The notes under the pieces were generated by a model, which saw only the letters and a program-made list of their open reading frames with translations, had not been told where the DNA came from and did not search any database. From Pseudomonas chlororaphis (lineage in GTDB: Bacteria > Pseudomonadota > Gammaproteobacteria > Pseudomonadales > Pseudomonadaceae): 64,000 nt of DNA. The translations under genes were made by a program, and so were the position numbers. The stretch is from NCBI RefSeq assembly GCF_003731765.1, contig NZ_MOAL01000001.1, forward strand, positions 496,001 through 560,000, in the 5' to 3' direction. This document shows, piece by piece, positions 35,640-44,898 of this stretch (positions are counted from its first letter, which is position 1; each line of letters opens with the position of its first letter).

Positions 35640-37925
35640 TTAAAGCGACGAGTATTTCTTGCGCAGACGCTGACGGATCAGCTCCGCGAGGGTGTTCATG
35701 ACGAAGGTGAACAACAGCAGCACCAGCGCCGAGAGGAACAGCACGCGGTAGTGGCTGCCGCCGACTTCCGATTCGGGCATTTCCACCGCAACGTTGGCGG
35801 CCAGGGTGCGCAGGCCTTCGAACAGGTTCATTTCCATGACCGGGGTGTTACCGGTGGCCATCAGCACGATCATGGTTTCGCCGACGGCGCGGCCCATGCC
35901 GATCATCAGGGCCGAGAAGATGCCCGGGCTGGCGGTGAGGATCACCACGCGGGTCATGGTCTGCCACGGCGTAGCGCCCAGGGCCAGGGAACCCAGGGTC
36001 AGGCCCCGCGGCACGCTGAACACGGCGTCTTCGGCGATCGAATAGATGTTCGGGATCACCGCAAAGCCCATGGCCAGGCCGACCACCAGTGCGTTGCGCT
36101 GGTCGTAGGTAATGCCCAGGTCGTGGGAGATCCACATGCGCATGTCACCGCCGAAGAACCAGTTCTCCATGAACGGGCTCATGTACAGCGACAGCCAGCC
36201 CACGAACAGGATCACCGGGATCAGCAACGCACTTTCCCAACCGTCCGGCACTTTCAGGCGGACCGACTCCGGCAGGCGGCTGAAGGCGAAGCCTGCCACC
36301 AGGATGCCGATTGGCAGCAGCATCAGCAGGCTGAAGATGCCCGGCAGGTGGCCTTCTACATAGGGGGCGAGGAACAGGCCGGCGAAGAAGCCGAGGATCA
36401 CCGTCGGCATCGCTTCCATCAGCTCGATCACCGGCTTGACCTTGCGGCGCATGCCCGGGGCCATGAAGTAAGCGGTGTAGATCGCTGCCGCCACCGCCAA
36501 GGGCGCCGCCAAGAGCATGGCGTAGAACGCGGCCTTCAAGGTGCCGAAGGTCAGGGGCGACAGGCTCAGCTTGGGTTCGAAGTCGGTGTTGGCCGCTGTG
36601 GATTGCCAGACGTATTTAGGCTCGTCGTAGTTCTCGTACCAGACCTTGCTCCACAGCGCGCTCCAGGACACTTCCGGGTGCGGGTTGTCCAGCACCAGCG
36701 GCTGCAACTTGCCACCGGCTTCGACGATCACCCGGTTGGCCCGTGGCGACAGGCCGAACAGGCCCTGGCCTTCCACCACCTGATCCACCAGCAGGGTGCG
36801 GTGGGCGGTGCTGTGGAACACGCCGAGCTTGCCGGCGGCGTCCAGGGCGACAAAGCCCTTGCGACGCTCTTCGGCAGTGATTTCGATGACCGGTGCGGTG
36901 CCCATCTGGAAGGTGCGGATCTGCTTCAGGCGCAGCTCGCCGTCCGGGTCGCGGGCCATGAACCACTGGGCCAGGCCACCCTTGGACGTACCGATGATCA
37001 GCGAGATGCCGCCCACCAGTTGGGTGCTGGCGGTGACTTCGCTGTCGGCGTCTTCCAGCAGTTTGTAGCGACCGTTGAGGCTCTTGTCGCGCAGGCTGAA
37101 CACGTCGGCCTGGGCCCGGCCGTTGATCACATACAACCATTGCTGGCGCGGATCGACGTACATGGCCTTGACCGGCTCGGTCATCTGCGGCAGCTCGATG
37201 CGCTTCTGCTCGCTGGTGACTTCCCCAGTCATCATGTTTTCTTCACGGGTCAGTTGCAGCACCTGCAGCTGGGCACCGGTCGAACCGGCCAGCACCAGCG
37301 CGGAGTCCGTGGCGTTGAGGTTGACGTGCTCCAGTGCACCGCCCTGCTCGTTGAGCACGATCGGGGTTTCGCCGTAAGGGTATTCAATGGCCGGGGAGAT
37401 GGTTTTCTTGCCATCCGGGTAGGTCACTTTATAGGTGTGACGGAACACCAGGGCCTGGCCGTTGGACAGGCCGACCACCACCAGCGGGCTGCCGGGCTGG
37501 TCCTTGCCGATGGCGGTGACTTGAGTACCGGCCGGGATCGGCAAGTCGACGCGGCGCAGCTCGGCGCCCGAATCGATGTCGAAGAACAGCGCCTGGCCCT
37601 TGTCGGAAACGCGCATGCCGACCTGGTTCTGCTCTTCAAGAGAGAACATCAGCGGCTTGCCGGCGTCCTGCATCCAGGCCGGGGTCAGCGGGTCCTTGGC
37701 GGTCAGGTCGGCACCCTGGAACAACGGCGCGACGACGTAAGCCAGGAAGAAGAAAATCAGGGTAATTGCGGCCAACACCGCCAGGCCGCCCACAAGGACG
37801 TACCAACGGGTCAGTCGATCTTTCAGCGCGCGAATACGGCGCTTGCGTTGCAACTCAGGCGTATTGAAATCAATGCGCTTGGGGGGAGAAGTCGTAGTCA
37901 TGGGGGAATTGGCCAGATCATTCAT
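35640..37925 (-). CDS. pstC: Phosphate ABC transporter permease PstC, large form
   Basis: Encodes 761 residues from ATG 37925 (a GTG two codons upstream is possible). The first membrane segment (about 44-68) is followed by a large periplasmic insert of roughly 370 residues with beta-propeller-like character (many G-V-L-D strands), then the permease domain with LGSLALGATPWQTMTRVV as EAA loop. E. coli PstC is less than half this size; the long form is known in Pseudomonas. A near-perfect PHO box lies 23 bases upstream of the ATG. Confidence 0.95.
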   Translation of the reverse strand: MNDLANSPMTTTSPPKRIDFNTPELQRKRRIRALKDRLTRWYVLVGGLAVLAAITLIFFFLAYVVAPLFQGADLTAKDPLTPAWMQDAGKPLMFSLEEQNQVGMRVSDKGQALFFDIDSGAELRRVDLPIPAGTQVTAIGKDQPGSPLVVVGLSNGQALVFRHTYKVTYPDGKKTISPAIEYPYGETPIVLNEQGGALEHVNLNATDSALVLAGSTGAQLQVLQLTREENMMTGEVTSEQKRIELPQMTEPVKAMYVDPRQQWLYVINGRAQADVFSLRDKSLNGRYKLLEDADSEVTASTQLVGGISLIIGTSKGGLAQWFMARDPDGELRLKQIRTFQMGTAPVIEITAEERRKGFVALDAAGKLGVFHSTAHRTLLVDQVVEGQGLFGLSPRANRVIVEAGGKLQPLVLDNPHPEVSWSALWSKVWYENYDEPKYVWQSTAANTDFEPKLSLSPLTFGTLKAAFYAMLLAAPLAVAAAIYTAYFMAPGMRRKVKPVIELMEAMPTVILGFFAGLFLAPYVEGHLPGIFSLLMLLPIGILVAGFAFSRLPESVRLKVPDGWESALLIPVILFVGWLSLYMSPFMENWFFGGDMRMWISHDLGITYDQRNALVVGLAMGFAVIPNIYSIAEDAVFSVPRGLTLGSLALGATPWQTMTRVVILTASPGIFSALMIGMGRAVGETMIVLMATGNTPVMEMNLFEGLRTLAANVAVEMPESEVGGSHYRVLFLSALVLLLFTFVMNTLAELIRQRLRKKYSSL

Positions 37926-37947
37926 GCGCACACCCTAGCGATCCTGT

Positions 37948-37965
37948 ATGACAGAAAGATGACAA
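37948..37965 (-). promoter_or_regulatory. PHO box upstream of pstC
   Basis: On the minus strand TTGTCAT-CTTT-CTGTCAT matches the PhoB consensus in both halves. It lies within the pstS-pstC gap, so pstCAB-phoU can be transcribed from its own PhoB-dependent promoter as well as by read-through from pstS. Confidence 0.85.
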
Positions 37966-38023
37966 TGCAGTGACGCAACAAAACCGCCGCGAAGCAAAGC
38001 TGGCAGCGGACAGAAAAGGGGTT

Positions 38024-38049
38024 GTAGGAGCCGGCGAGCCAGCTCCTAC
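38024..38049. repeat. Single REP-type hairpin between pstS and pstC
   Basis: GTAGGAGC-N10-GCTCCTAC. It follows pstS by 10 bases and precedes the pstC PHO box, a place where it could reduce read-through and stabilise the abundant pstS mRNA (inference). Confidence 0.75.
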
Positions 38050-38058
38050 GGTAGCGCC

Positions 38059-39042
38059 TTAGTTACCTTCTTTCAGACCCAGGTCAGCCAGGGCCTTGGC
38101 GGCCACTTTGGCTGGCAGCGGGATGTAACCGTCTTTCACCACAACTTCCTGACCCTGCTTGGACAGGACCAGTTTCACGAACTCGGCTTCCAGCGGGGCC
38201 AGAGGCTTGTTCGGGGCTTTGTTGATGTAAACGTAGAGGAAGCGCGACAGCGGGTACTTGCCGTTCAGGGCGTTTTCTTCGGTGTCTTCGATGAACTCAG
38301 TGCTGCCTTTCTTGGCCAGGGCCACGGTCTTCACGCTGGCGGTCTTATAACCGATGCCCGAGTAACCGATACCGTTCAGCGAGGAGCTGATGGACTGCAC
38401 CACCGAAGCCGAGCCCGGTTGTTCGTTGACGTTAGGCTTGAAGTCGCCTTTGCACAGGGCTTCTTCCTTGAAGTAGCCGTAGGTGCCGGATACCGAGTTA
38501 CGACCGAACAGTTGCACAGGCTTGTTGGCCAGGTCGCCGGTCACACCCAGGTCGCCCCAGGTCTTGGCTTCAGCCTTGGCGCCACACAGGCGAGTGGAGG
38601 AGAAGATCGCATCGACCTGTTCCATGGTCAGGTGCTGGATCGGGTTGTCCTTGTGCACGAACACCGCCAGGGCGTCCACGGCCACCGGGATAGCGGTTGG
38701 CTTGTAACCGTACTTCTGCTCGAAGGCCGCCAGTTCGGTGTCCTTCATCTTGCGGCTCATCGGGCCCAGGTTCGAGGTGCCTTCAGTCAACGCAGGTGGC
38801 GCAGTGGCGGAGCCGGCAGCCTGGATCTGGATGTTGACGTTCGGGTATTCCTTTTTGTAGTTCTCGGCCCACAGGGTCATCAGGTTGGCCAAGGTATCGG
38901 AACCGACGCTGGACAGGTTGCCCGAAACACCCGTGGTCTTGGTGTAGCTCGGGATAGCAGGGTCGACAGCGGCAACCGCGTTGGCAGTCGCAACGCCAGC
39001 GGCGACAAAGGTCATTGCCGCCATCAAACGCTTCAGTTTCAT
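38059..39042 (-). CDS. pstS: Phosphate-binding periplasmic protein PstS
   Basis: Encodes 327 residues with a signal peptide (about 1-25, ending NAVAAVDP). Phosphate-binding signatures are [10 protein letters not shown] near residue 46, [16 protein letters not shown] near residue 90 and [17 protein letters not shown] near residue 180. PstS captures phosphate in the periplasm for PstCAB and is also often secreted. Three PHO-box half-sites lie upstream. The protein is of the pseudomonad DING-unlike type by its N-terminus [14 protein letters not shown]. Confidence 0.95.
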   Translation of the reverse strand: MKLKRLMAAMTFVAAGVATANAVAAVDPAIPSYTKTTGVSGNLSSVGSDTLANLMTLWAENYKKEYPNVNIQIQAAGSATAPPALTEGTSNLGPMSRKMKDTELAAFEQKYGYKPTAIPVAVDALAVFVHKDNPIQHLTMEQVDAIFSSTRLCGAKAEAKTWGDLGVTGDLANKPVQLFGRNSVSGTYGYFKEEALCKGDFKPNVNEQPGSASVVQSISSSLNGIGYSGIGYKTASVKTVALAKKGSTEFIEDTEENALNGKYPLSRFLYVYINKAPNKPLAPLEAEFVKLVLSKQGQEVVVKDGYIPLPAKVAAKALADLGLKEGN

Positions 39043-39109
39043 GCCTTACTCCTAGCAGATAGGGTGTGTTAAGTCGGGGCCAAGTATCTGTAGGCCATGT
39101 GAACACTCT

Positions 39110-39138
39110 ATGTCTGAAATATGACAATTAGATGAAAG
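39110..39138 (-). promoter_or_regulatory. Tandem PHO boxes upstream of pstS
   Basis: On the minus strand CTTTCAT-CTAA-TTGTCAT-ATTT-CAGACAT shows three seven-base half-sites at 11-base intervals, the arrangement expected for two adjacent PhoB dimers. The upstream half-site overlaps the terminator stem of the transporter gene at 39208-40506. Confidence 0.75.
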
Positions 39139-39167
39139 GCCAGCATTCGATGAAGAGGCTGGCCTTT
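39135..39167 (-). terminator. Rho-independent terminator after the MHS transporter gene
   Basis: On the minus strand AAAGGCCAGC / GCTGGCCTTT form a ten-base stem with a 13-base loop; the stem ends in TTT followed by CAT. It lies 41 bases after the transporter stop and overlaps the distal pstS PHO half-site. Confidence 0.75.
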
Positions 39168-39207
39168 CGCTGAAGCACGGCTCAAGCACCGCTCTGTAGG
39201 GGCCGGA

Positions 39208-40506
39208 TCAGCGGCCCTTCTTCCACAAATACAGGCCCACCAGCATCCCCAGGCTGCAAATGATCGCCACATAGTAGGCCGGGCCCATGGCGCTTTCCTT
39301 GAGCAGCCAGGTCACGGCCATCGGCGTCAGGCCGCCGAAGATCGCATACGCCAGGTTGTAGGAGAACGACAGGCCGCTGAAGCGCACCACCGCCGGGAAA
39401 GCCTTGACCATGACGTAGGGCACGGCGCCGATGGTGCCGACAAACAGCCCGGTCAGGGCGTAGAGCGGGAACAGCCACTCGGGGTGCTGCAGCAGGCTGT
39501 GATAGAAGGTCCAGGACGTGGCCAGCAGCAGGCCGCTGCCGAACACAAACACCCGGCCAGCACCGAAACGGTCGGCCAGGGCGCCGGAGGCGATGCAGCC
39601 CAGGCTAAGAAAGACAATCGCCAGGCTATTGGCTTCCAGGGCGGTGGCCGCCGGGAACTTGTAGACGGTCTGCAGCACGGTGGGGGTCATCAGGATCACC
39701 ACGATGATCCCGGCGGACAGCAGCCAGGTCAGCAGCATGGAGATGGCAATCGCCCCACGATGGTCACGCAAGACCGCACGCAGCGGCACTTCTTCGGCCA
39801 GGGCCTTGCGCTGCTGCAACTCGGCGAACACCGGGGTTTCGTGAAGCCAACGGCGCAGGTAGACCGAGAACAAGCCGAACACACCGCCCAGCAGGAATGG
39901 AATCCGCCAGGCGTAGTCGGACACTTCCACCGGGGTATAGATGCTGTTGATGGCCGTGGCCACCAGGGAGCCCAGGAGGATGCCGGCGGTCAGGCCCGAC
40001 GTCAGGGTGCCGCAGGCGTAGCCGATGTGGCGTTGCGGTACGTGCTCGGAAACGAAGACCCAGGCGCCCGGCACTTCACCGCCAATGGCCGCCCCCTGGA
40101 TCACCCGCATCAACAGCAGCAGGATCGGTGCCCACATGCCGATCTGTGCGTAGGTCGGCAGCAGGCCCATGATCAGGGTCGGCACCGCCATCATGAAAAT
40201 GCTCAGGGTGAACATCTTCTTGCGCCCCAGCAGGTCGCCGAAGTGGGCCATGACGATCCCGCCCAGGGGCCGCGCCAGGTAACCGGCGGCAAAGATCCCG
40301 AAGGTCTGCATCATGCGCAGCCATTCGGGCATGTCCGCCGGGAAGAACAGCTTGCCGACCACGGTGGCGAAGAACACGAAAATGATGAAATCGTAGAACT
40401 CCAGCGCACCGCCCAGGGCGGACAGCGAAAGGGTTTTGTAGTCGTTGCGAGTCAACGGACGAGCGGGTTGCGCAGGCTGCGCGGCACTCGAGGGCACAGA
40501 GGTCAT
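39208..40506 (-). CDS. MFS transporter, metabolite:H+ symporter (MHS) type
   Basis: Encodes 432 residues with twelve predicted membrane segments. MHS-family marks are SALGGALEFYDFIIFVFFA near residue 30, LARPLGGIVMAHFGDLLGRKKMF (split LARPLGGIVMAH, FGDLLGRKKMF) and RVIQGAAIGGEVPGAWVF. Relatives take up organic acids, proline or betaine with protons; the substrate is not evident. It has its own terminator before pstS, so it is not part of the phosphate operon. Confidence 0.88.
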   Translation of the reverse strand: MTSVPSSAAQPAQPARPLTRNDYKTLSLSALGGALEFYDFIIFVFFATVVGKLFFPADMPEWLRMMQTFGIFAAGYLARPLGGIVMAHFGDLLGRKKMFTLSIFMMAVPTLIMGLLPTYAQIGMWAPILLLLMRVIQGAAIGGEVPGAWVFVSEHVPQRHIGYACGTLTSGLTAGILLGSLVATAINSIYTPVEVSDYAWRIPFLLGGVFGLFSVYLRRWLHETPVFAELQQRKALAEEVPLRAVLRDHRGAIAISMLLTWLLSAGIIVVILMTPTVLQTVYKFPAATALEANSLAIVFLSLGCIASGALADRFGAGRVFVFGSGLLLATSWTFYHSLLQHPEWLFPLYALTGLFVGTIGAVPYVMVKAFPAVVRFSGLSFSYNLAYAIFGGLTPMAVTWLLKESAMGPAYYVAIICSLGMLVGLYLWKKGR

Positions 40507-40900
40507 GGCAAGGGGCTTCTCTTATAGGTCAATCTGGAAACCGCAACAGCGCTGGTTGGGGCCTGGCAGGTTCGGCACGATAGCAAATTGTTCGAAAAAG
40601 CACATGGATGTGCGCAATTGGCGAGCAAAATGAGAACCGGACGGTCGTCGCGGAGTCTATCGACCGATATACTCGCAAACCTCGGAGCGCAAACCCGCTC
40701 CTGGCAAGGGTTGCTGTGCGAAAACGCTGTTGTGCCTCCTCCTCGACTGAATGAGCCAGCCGGTTTCGCAGAGTTTCCCTTTAGCGCGCCTTAGAAAGAA
40801 CGTGACGAACGTAGTATGTTCGGGGCTGAATCGTTTTTCCTAAAGACGGCTATTCACCTGAAGTACCCATGAAGCGTCACGGGTCAGAGGCACCCTCGGC
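40507..40900. other. Intergenic region between divergent transporter and thioesterase genes
   Basis: About 390 bases with no gene I can support. It should hold both divergent promoters. Sequence is less GC-rich than the neighbours in 40780-40870. No repeat or hairpin with a T-run was found. Confidence 0.4.
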
Positions 40901-41305
40901 ATGATAGAGCTCGAACAAGAAGATCCGATCCCGCAAGGCGACCTGGCCCTGCAAATCACCGCACTCCCCCGTGAAACCAACGGTTTTGGCGATATTTTCG
41001 GCGGTTGGCTGGTGGCCCAGATGGACCTCGCCGGCACCGCCATGGCCAGCCGCGTGGCCGGTGGCCGAGTAGCGACCGTGGCCATCGACCGCATGGCCTT
41101 CCTGGTGCCGGTCGCCGTAGGCGCACAATTGTCCTTCTATACCCAGACCCTGGAAATCGGCCGCAGCTCGATCCAGATGATGGTTGAGGTCTGGAGCGAC
41201 GACCCGCTGTCCAGCGAGTGGCGCAAAGTCACCGAGGCGGTGTTCGTGTTCGTCGCCATCGATGGCAGCGGCCGTACCCGTTCGGTTCCGCCACGGGCGC
41301 GCTGA
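40901..41305 (+). CDS. Acyl-CoA thioesterase, YciA-like hotdog fold
   Basis: Encodes 134 residues. The hotdog signature NGFGDIFGGWLVAQMDLAGTAMA (split NGFGDIFGGW, LVAQMDLAGTAMA) spans about 27-49, followed by VATVAIDRMAFLVPV. These enzymes hydrolyse acyl-CoA in the cytoplasm and are hexameric. Length and the absence of a second hotdog domain fit YciA rather than TesB. Monocistronic by context. Confidence 0.9.
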   Translation: MIELEQEDPIPQGDLALQITALPRETNGFGDIFGGWLVAQMDLAGTAMASRVAGGRVATVAIDRMAFLVPVAVGAQLSFYTQTLEIGRSSIQMMVEVWSDDPLSSEWRKVTEAVFVFVAIDGSGRTRSVPPRAR

Positions 41306-41376
41306 CCGGCCAAGGTTAAACCTGACAGCCGTTGCGCGGTCCATAGCAGCCCCTGCTCCTGAACGAGAATTGCACG

Positions 41377-42276
41377 ATGCCGACGCCTCACGTTGAAACA
41401 GTGAAACTGGATGAACTGAACTGCTGGCGCATCCGCCACGGTCAGGCCGAATTGCTGGTGGCCCAGCAAGGAGCACACATCCTCAGCTATCAAGTGGCCG
41501 GGCAACCGCCGCTGATCTGGCTCAACGACGAGGCACTGTTCAAGCAGGGCAAAAGCATTCGCGCCGGTGTGCCGGTGTGCTGGCCGTGGTTCGGCAACCT
41601 GGCGCGCAACCCGCAAAGCGTGCAGGCCATGCGCCAGAGCAACGAGCCGGCGCCGGCCCACGGCCTGGTTCGCGCCAGCGAGTGGACCCTGGCGGGCATC
41701 GAAGGCGACGACGATGGCCTGCTGGTGGAGCTGGTACTGCCCATGCCCGAAGGCGGCTTGCCGGGCTGGCCGCACCAGGTTGGCCTGACCCTGTCGATCC
41801 GCCTGGATCAACAACTGCACATCAACCTCACCAGCCATAACCAAGGCACGGACAGCGTCAGCATCAGCCAGGCGCTGCACAGCTATTTCGCGGTCAGTGA
41901 CGTGCGCAATGTGCGGGTAGAAGGGCTGGATGGCCTGAACTACATCGAGACCCTGGACGACTGGAAGACCGTGGCCCAAGTGGGCGACCTGCAGTTTGCC
42001 GGCGAGACCGACCGCATCTACCTCGATACCCCGGTGCAGTTGAACATTGTCGACCCGACCTGGGAACGGCGGATCCAACTGACCAGCCGCGGCTCGCGCT
42101 CAGCGGTGATCTGGAACCCCTGGATCGCTCGCGCCGCGCAGTTCAGCGACATGGCCGACGACGGCTGGCAACGCATGCTGTGCATCGAAACCGCCAATGT
42201 CCTGGATGACATCGTCACCCTGGCCCCCGGCGCCAGCCATACCCTGGGCGTCAGCATCACCAGCACCCCGCTCTGA
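41377..42276 (+). CDS. D-hexose-6-phosphate mutarotase (aldose 1-epimerase family)
   Basis: Encodes 299 residues. It interconverts alpha and beta anomers of hexose 6-phosphates. Family marks are LLVAQQGAHILSYQ near residue 28, PVCWPWFGN near residue 66, HGLVRASEW near residue 93, SQALHSYFAVSD near residue 164 and an acidic catalytic region WNPWIARAAQFSDM near residue 246. Matches the YeaD group. It is followed by a REP half-element. Confidence 0.9.
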   Translation: MPTPHVETVKLDELNCWRIRHGQAELLVAQQGAHILSYQVAGQPPLIWLNDEALFKQGKSIRAGVPVCWPWFGNLARNPQSVQAMRQSNEPAPAHGLVRASEWTLAGIEGDDDGLLVELVLPMPEGGLPGWPHQVGLTLSIRLDQQLHINLTSHNQGTDSVSISQALHSYFAVSDVRNVRVEGLDGLNYIETLDDWKTVAQVGDLQFAGETDRIYLDTPVQLNIVDPTWERRIQLTSRGSRSAVIWNPWIARAAQFSDMADDGWQRMLCIETANVLDDIVTLAPGASHTLGVSITSTPL

Positions 42277-42280
42277 CCTG

Positions 42281-42303
42281 TAGGAGCCGGCTTGCCGGCG
42301 ATA
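42281..42303. repeat. Single REP-type half-element after the mutarotase gene
   Basis: TGTAGGAGCCGGCTTGCCGGCGAT, with an internal GCCGG/CCGGC stem, lies directly after the stop. The usual inverted partner (GCTCCTAC) is not found within the next 60 bases. Confidence 0.65.
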
Positions 42304-42336
42304 CGACTGTCGCCCCAAGCCGCCTCCCCTAGCCCT

Positions 42337-42873
42337 TCAGAGGTCAGATTCCTTGACCACCCGCACCTTGCCCGCCTCCAGCGCATAGGCCGCATCGGCC
42401 AGGTCGTTGCTGACCTTTTCGATCTTCAAAGTGCCAGTCACCCACAGCGGCGTGTAGATGTCGTCCAGCTTCAGGCCCTTGGGGTAGCGCACCAGCACCA
42501 GTTGGTTGGGCGGCGGTGGCGGCACGTGGATGCAGGCGCCTGGGTAAGGTACGAGGAAGAACAGCGTGCTGCGGCCCTTGGCGTCGGATTCCAACGGCAC
42601 CGGATACCCGCCAATGCGAATTTCCTTGCCGTTCATGCCCGGCACGGTCTTGGTGGAATACATCACGGCCGGCAACCCCTTGCTCTGCTTCAAGCCACCC
42701 TTGTCGGTAAAGGTGCCCTGGGCTTCAGGGGAGTTGTGGTCGATTTCCGGCATCTGCTCGAGGGCTTTCTGGTCCGACTTGGGCATCAGTTCCAGCCAGT
42801 CGGTTTCCGGGAGTTCAGCGGCGTGGGCCAGGCCACTGCCCAGCAACACAAGGGTCAACAAAAGACGGCGCAT
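42337..42873 (-). CDS. DUF3299 secreted protein
   Basis: Encodes 178 residues with a signal peptide (about 1-18, ending GLAHAAE). The DUF3299 pattern is visible: ETDWLELMPKSD near residue 24, GYPVPLESDAKG near residue 88, FFLVPYPGACIHVPPPPPNQLV (split FFLVPYPGACIHV, PPPPPNQLV) near residue 105. Function is unknown; the family is periplasmic and related to an OB-like fold. No clear operon partner. Confidence 0.87.
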   Translation of the reverse strand: MRRLLLTLVLLGSGLAHAAELPETDWLELMPKSDQKALEQMPEIDHNSPEAQGTFTDKGGLKQSKGLPAVMYSTKTVPGMNGKEIRIGGYPVPLESDAKGRSTLFFLVPYPGACIHVPPPPPNQLVLVRYPKGLKLDDIYTPLWVTGTLKIEKVSNDLADAAYALEAGKVRVVKESDL

Positions 42874-42960
42874 GGAGGAGCTCGGTCAAGGAAGGGACGA
42901 TAAGTCGCCGAGCATTCTAGCCCTCCCGGCCTGCGCAGCAGAGAGGGCTTTGTCGCTAAA

Positions 42961-43206
42961 TCAGCTCTTTTTCACAAAGCCGTAGATCACCAGCAGGACG
43001 ATCGCGCCGACCAGCGCGCCAATGAAGCCCGCGCCTTGACCGGCCTGGTAAATACCCAAGGCCTGGCCGCCGTAAGTCGCCGCCAGCGAACCGCCGATAC
43101 CCAGCAGGATGGTCATGATCCAGCCCATGCTGTCATCCCCTGGCTTGAGGAAGCGCGCCAGCAGACCCACGATCAAACCGATAAAAATGGTGCCGATAAT
43201 TCCCAT
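42961..43206 (-). CDS. GlsB/YeaQ/YmgE family small membrane protein
   Basis: Encodes 81 residues with three hydrophobic segments and glycine-rich turns: IGTIFIGLIVGLLARFL, GWIMTILLGIGGSLAA and FIGALVGAIVLLVIYGF. The family (transglycosylase-associated, PF04226) is stress-induced; its function is not established. Inner membrane. Confidence 0.9.
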   Translation of the reverse strand: MGIIGTIFIGLIVGLLARFLKPGDDSMGWIMTILLGIGGSLAATYGGQALGIYQAGQGAGFIGALVGAIVLLVIYGFVKKS

Positions 43207-43309
43207 GGCTTTTCCTCTGTATTAGGGGTTACGCCAAAGCCTAGTCAGCACTTTGGCATCCTGCCATCAGAGAACGGCGGCCCTTGAAGGTTCCGCCGTC
43301 ACCCGGGTT

Positions 43310-44395
43310 TTATTGCTCGGCGATCAGCGCTTCGACCTTGAGGATCTGCGCTTCGAGGGTTGCCTTGTCGGCGCAGCGCAGGTTGGCGTGGCCGACCTTG
43401 CGCCCGACCTTGAAGGCCTTGCCGTAGTGGTGCAGGTGACAGTCATCGATGGCGATGACCTTGTCCACCGGTGGCACGCTGCCGATGAAGTTGAGCATGG
43501 CGCTCTCGCCCACTTTGGCGGTGGAACCCAGTGGCAGGCCGGCAACCGCCCGCAGGTGGTTTTCGAACTGGCTGCACTCGGCGCCTTCGGTGGTCCAGTG
43601 CCCGGAGTTGTGCACCCGCGGAGCGATTTCGTTGGCCTTGAGGCCGCCGTCCACTTCAAAGAACTCGAACGCCATGACGCCGACGTAATCCAGCTGCTTG
43701 AGCACGCGGCTGGAGTAGTCCTCGGCCAGGGCTTGCAGCGGGTGCTCGGAGCTGGCCACGGACAGCTTGAGAATGCCGCTGTCGTGGGTGTTGTGCACCA
43801 ACGGGTAGAAACGGGTTTCACCGTCACGGGCACGCACGGCAATCAGCGAGACTTCACCGGTGAACGGCACAAAGCCTTCCAGCAGGCACGGCACGCTGCC
43901 CAGTTCGGCAAAGGTGCCGGTCACGTCGGCGGCGCTGCGCAGGACCTTCTGGCCCTTGCCGTCATAACCCAGGGTGCGGGTTTTCAGCACAGCCGGCAGG
44001 CCGATGGCGGCCACGGCGGCGTCCAGGTCAGCCTGGGACTGGATGTCGGCGAACGCCGGGGTAGGAATCCCCAGGTCCTTGAACATGCTCTTTTCGAACC
44101 AGCGGTCGCGGGCGATGCGCAGGGCTTCGGCACTCGGGTAGACCGGCACGAACTGCGAAAGGAAGGCCACGGTTTCCGCCGGCACGCTTTCGAATTCGAA
44201 GGTCACCAGGTCCACTTCGTCGGCCAACTGGCGCAGGTGATCCTGATCGCCGTAATCGGCCCGCAGGTGCTCGCCCAACGCCGCGGCACAGGCATCCGGC
44301 GCCGGGTCCAGGAAAGCGAAATTCATGCCCAGCGGGGTGCCCGCCAGGGCTAGCATGCGACCCAGCTGGCCGCCACCGATTACACCGATTTTCAT
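43310..44395 (-). CDS. purK: N5-carboxyaminoimidazole ribonucleotide synthase PurK
   Basis: Encodes 361 residues of the ATP-grasp superfamily. PurK uses ATP and bicarbonate to make N5-CAIR from AIR in purine synthesis. It starts MKIGVIGGGQLGRML and shows LKTRTLGYDGKGQ near residue 148 and EIAPRVHNSGHWTTEG near residue 257. I chose ATG 44395; a TTG two codons earlier is possible. It follows purE by 11 bases as purEK. Confidence 0.97.
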   Translation of the reverse strand: MKIGVIGGGQLGRMLALAGTPLGMNFAFLDPAPDACAAALGEHLRADYGDQDHLRQLADEVDLVTFEFESVPAETVAFLSQFVPVYPSAEALRIARDRWFEKSMFKDLGIPTPAFADIQSQADLDAAVAAIGLPAVLKTRTLGYDGKGQKVLRSAADVTGTFAELGSVPCLLEGFVPFTGEVSLIAVRARDGETRFYPLVHNTHDSGILKLSVASSEHPLQALAEDYSSRVLKQLDYVGVMAFEFFEVDGGLKANEIAPRVHNSGHWTTEGAECSQFENHLRAVAGLPLGSTAKVGESAMLNFIGSVPPVDKVIAIDDCHLHHYGKAFKVGRKVGHANLRCADKATLEAQILKVEALIAEQ

Positions 44396-44406
44396 GGTCA
44401 AAAGCC

Positions 44407-44898
44407 TCAGGCGACGCGTGGGTCTGGATTGTCCAGCACGCTGTCTGTCTGCTCAGCGCGGAATTTCTTCAGCACGGTGTGGAATTGCGGGTGCTTGGCG
44501 CCCAGGATGCTCGCCGACAGCAGCGCGGCGTTGATCGCGCCGGCCTTGCCGATGGCCAGAGTGGCAACCGGGATGCCCGCAGGCATCTGCACGATGGACA
44601 ACAGGGAATCCACACCCGAGAGCATCGACGACTGCACCGGAACGCCCAGCACCGGCAGGTGGGTCTTGGCCGCACACATGCCTGGTAGGTGAGCCGCGCC
44701 ACCGGCACCGGCGATGATCACCTCAATGCCACGGGCCTCGGCTTCTTCGGCGTACTGGAACAGCAGATCCGGGGTGCGGTGGGCAGAGACCACTTTCACC
44801 TCATAAGGGATGCCGAGCTTTTCCAGCATATCGGCGGTGTGGCTAAGGGTGGACCAATCGGACTTGGAGCCCATGATCACGCCAACCAGTGCACTCAT
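44407..44898 (-). CDS. purE: N5-carboxyaminoimidazole ribonucleotide mutase PurE
   Basis: Encodes 163 residues, class I PurE. It converts N5-CAIR to CAIR. Motifs are GSKSDW (residues 10-15), VVSAHRTPD with the catalytic-site His, [13 protein letters not shown] and [11 protein letters not shown]. It starts the purEK operon. The leader upstream carries an intrinsic-terminator structure, so expression may be controlled by attenuation. Confidence 0.97.
   Translation of the reverse strand: MSALVGVIMGSKSDWSTLSHTADMLEKLGIPYEVKVVSAHRTPDLLFQYAEEAEARGIEVIIAGAGGAAHLPGMCAAKTHLPVLGVPVQSSMLSGVDSLLSIVQMPAGIPVATLAIGKAGAINAALLSASILGAKHPQFHTVLKKFRAEQTDSVLDNPDPRVA

Noticed and set aside
33987..37973. Very long open frame (over 1300 codons) on the plus strand
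   Set aside because: It is antisense to pstA and pstC, which are unmistakable; high GC leaves the opposite strand free of stops. The product is His/Gln/Arg-rich without any domain.
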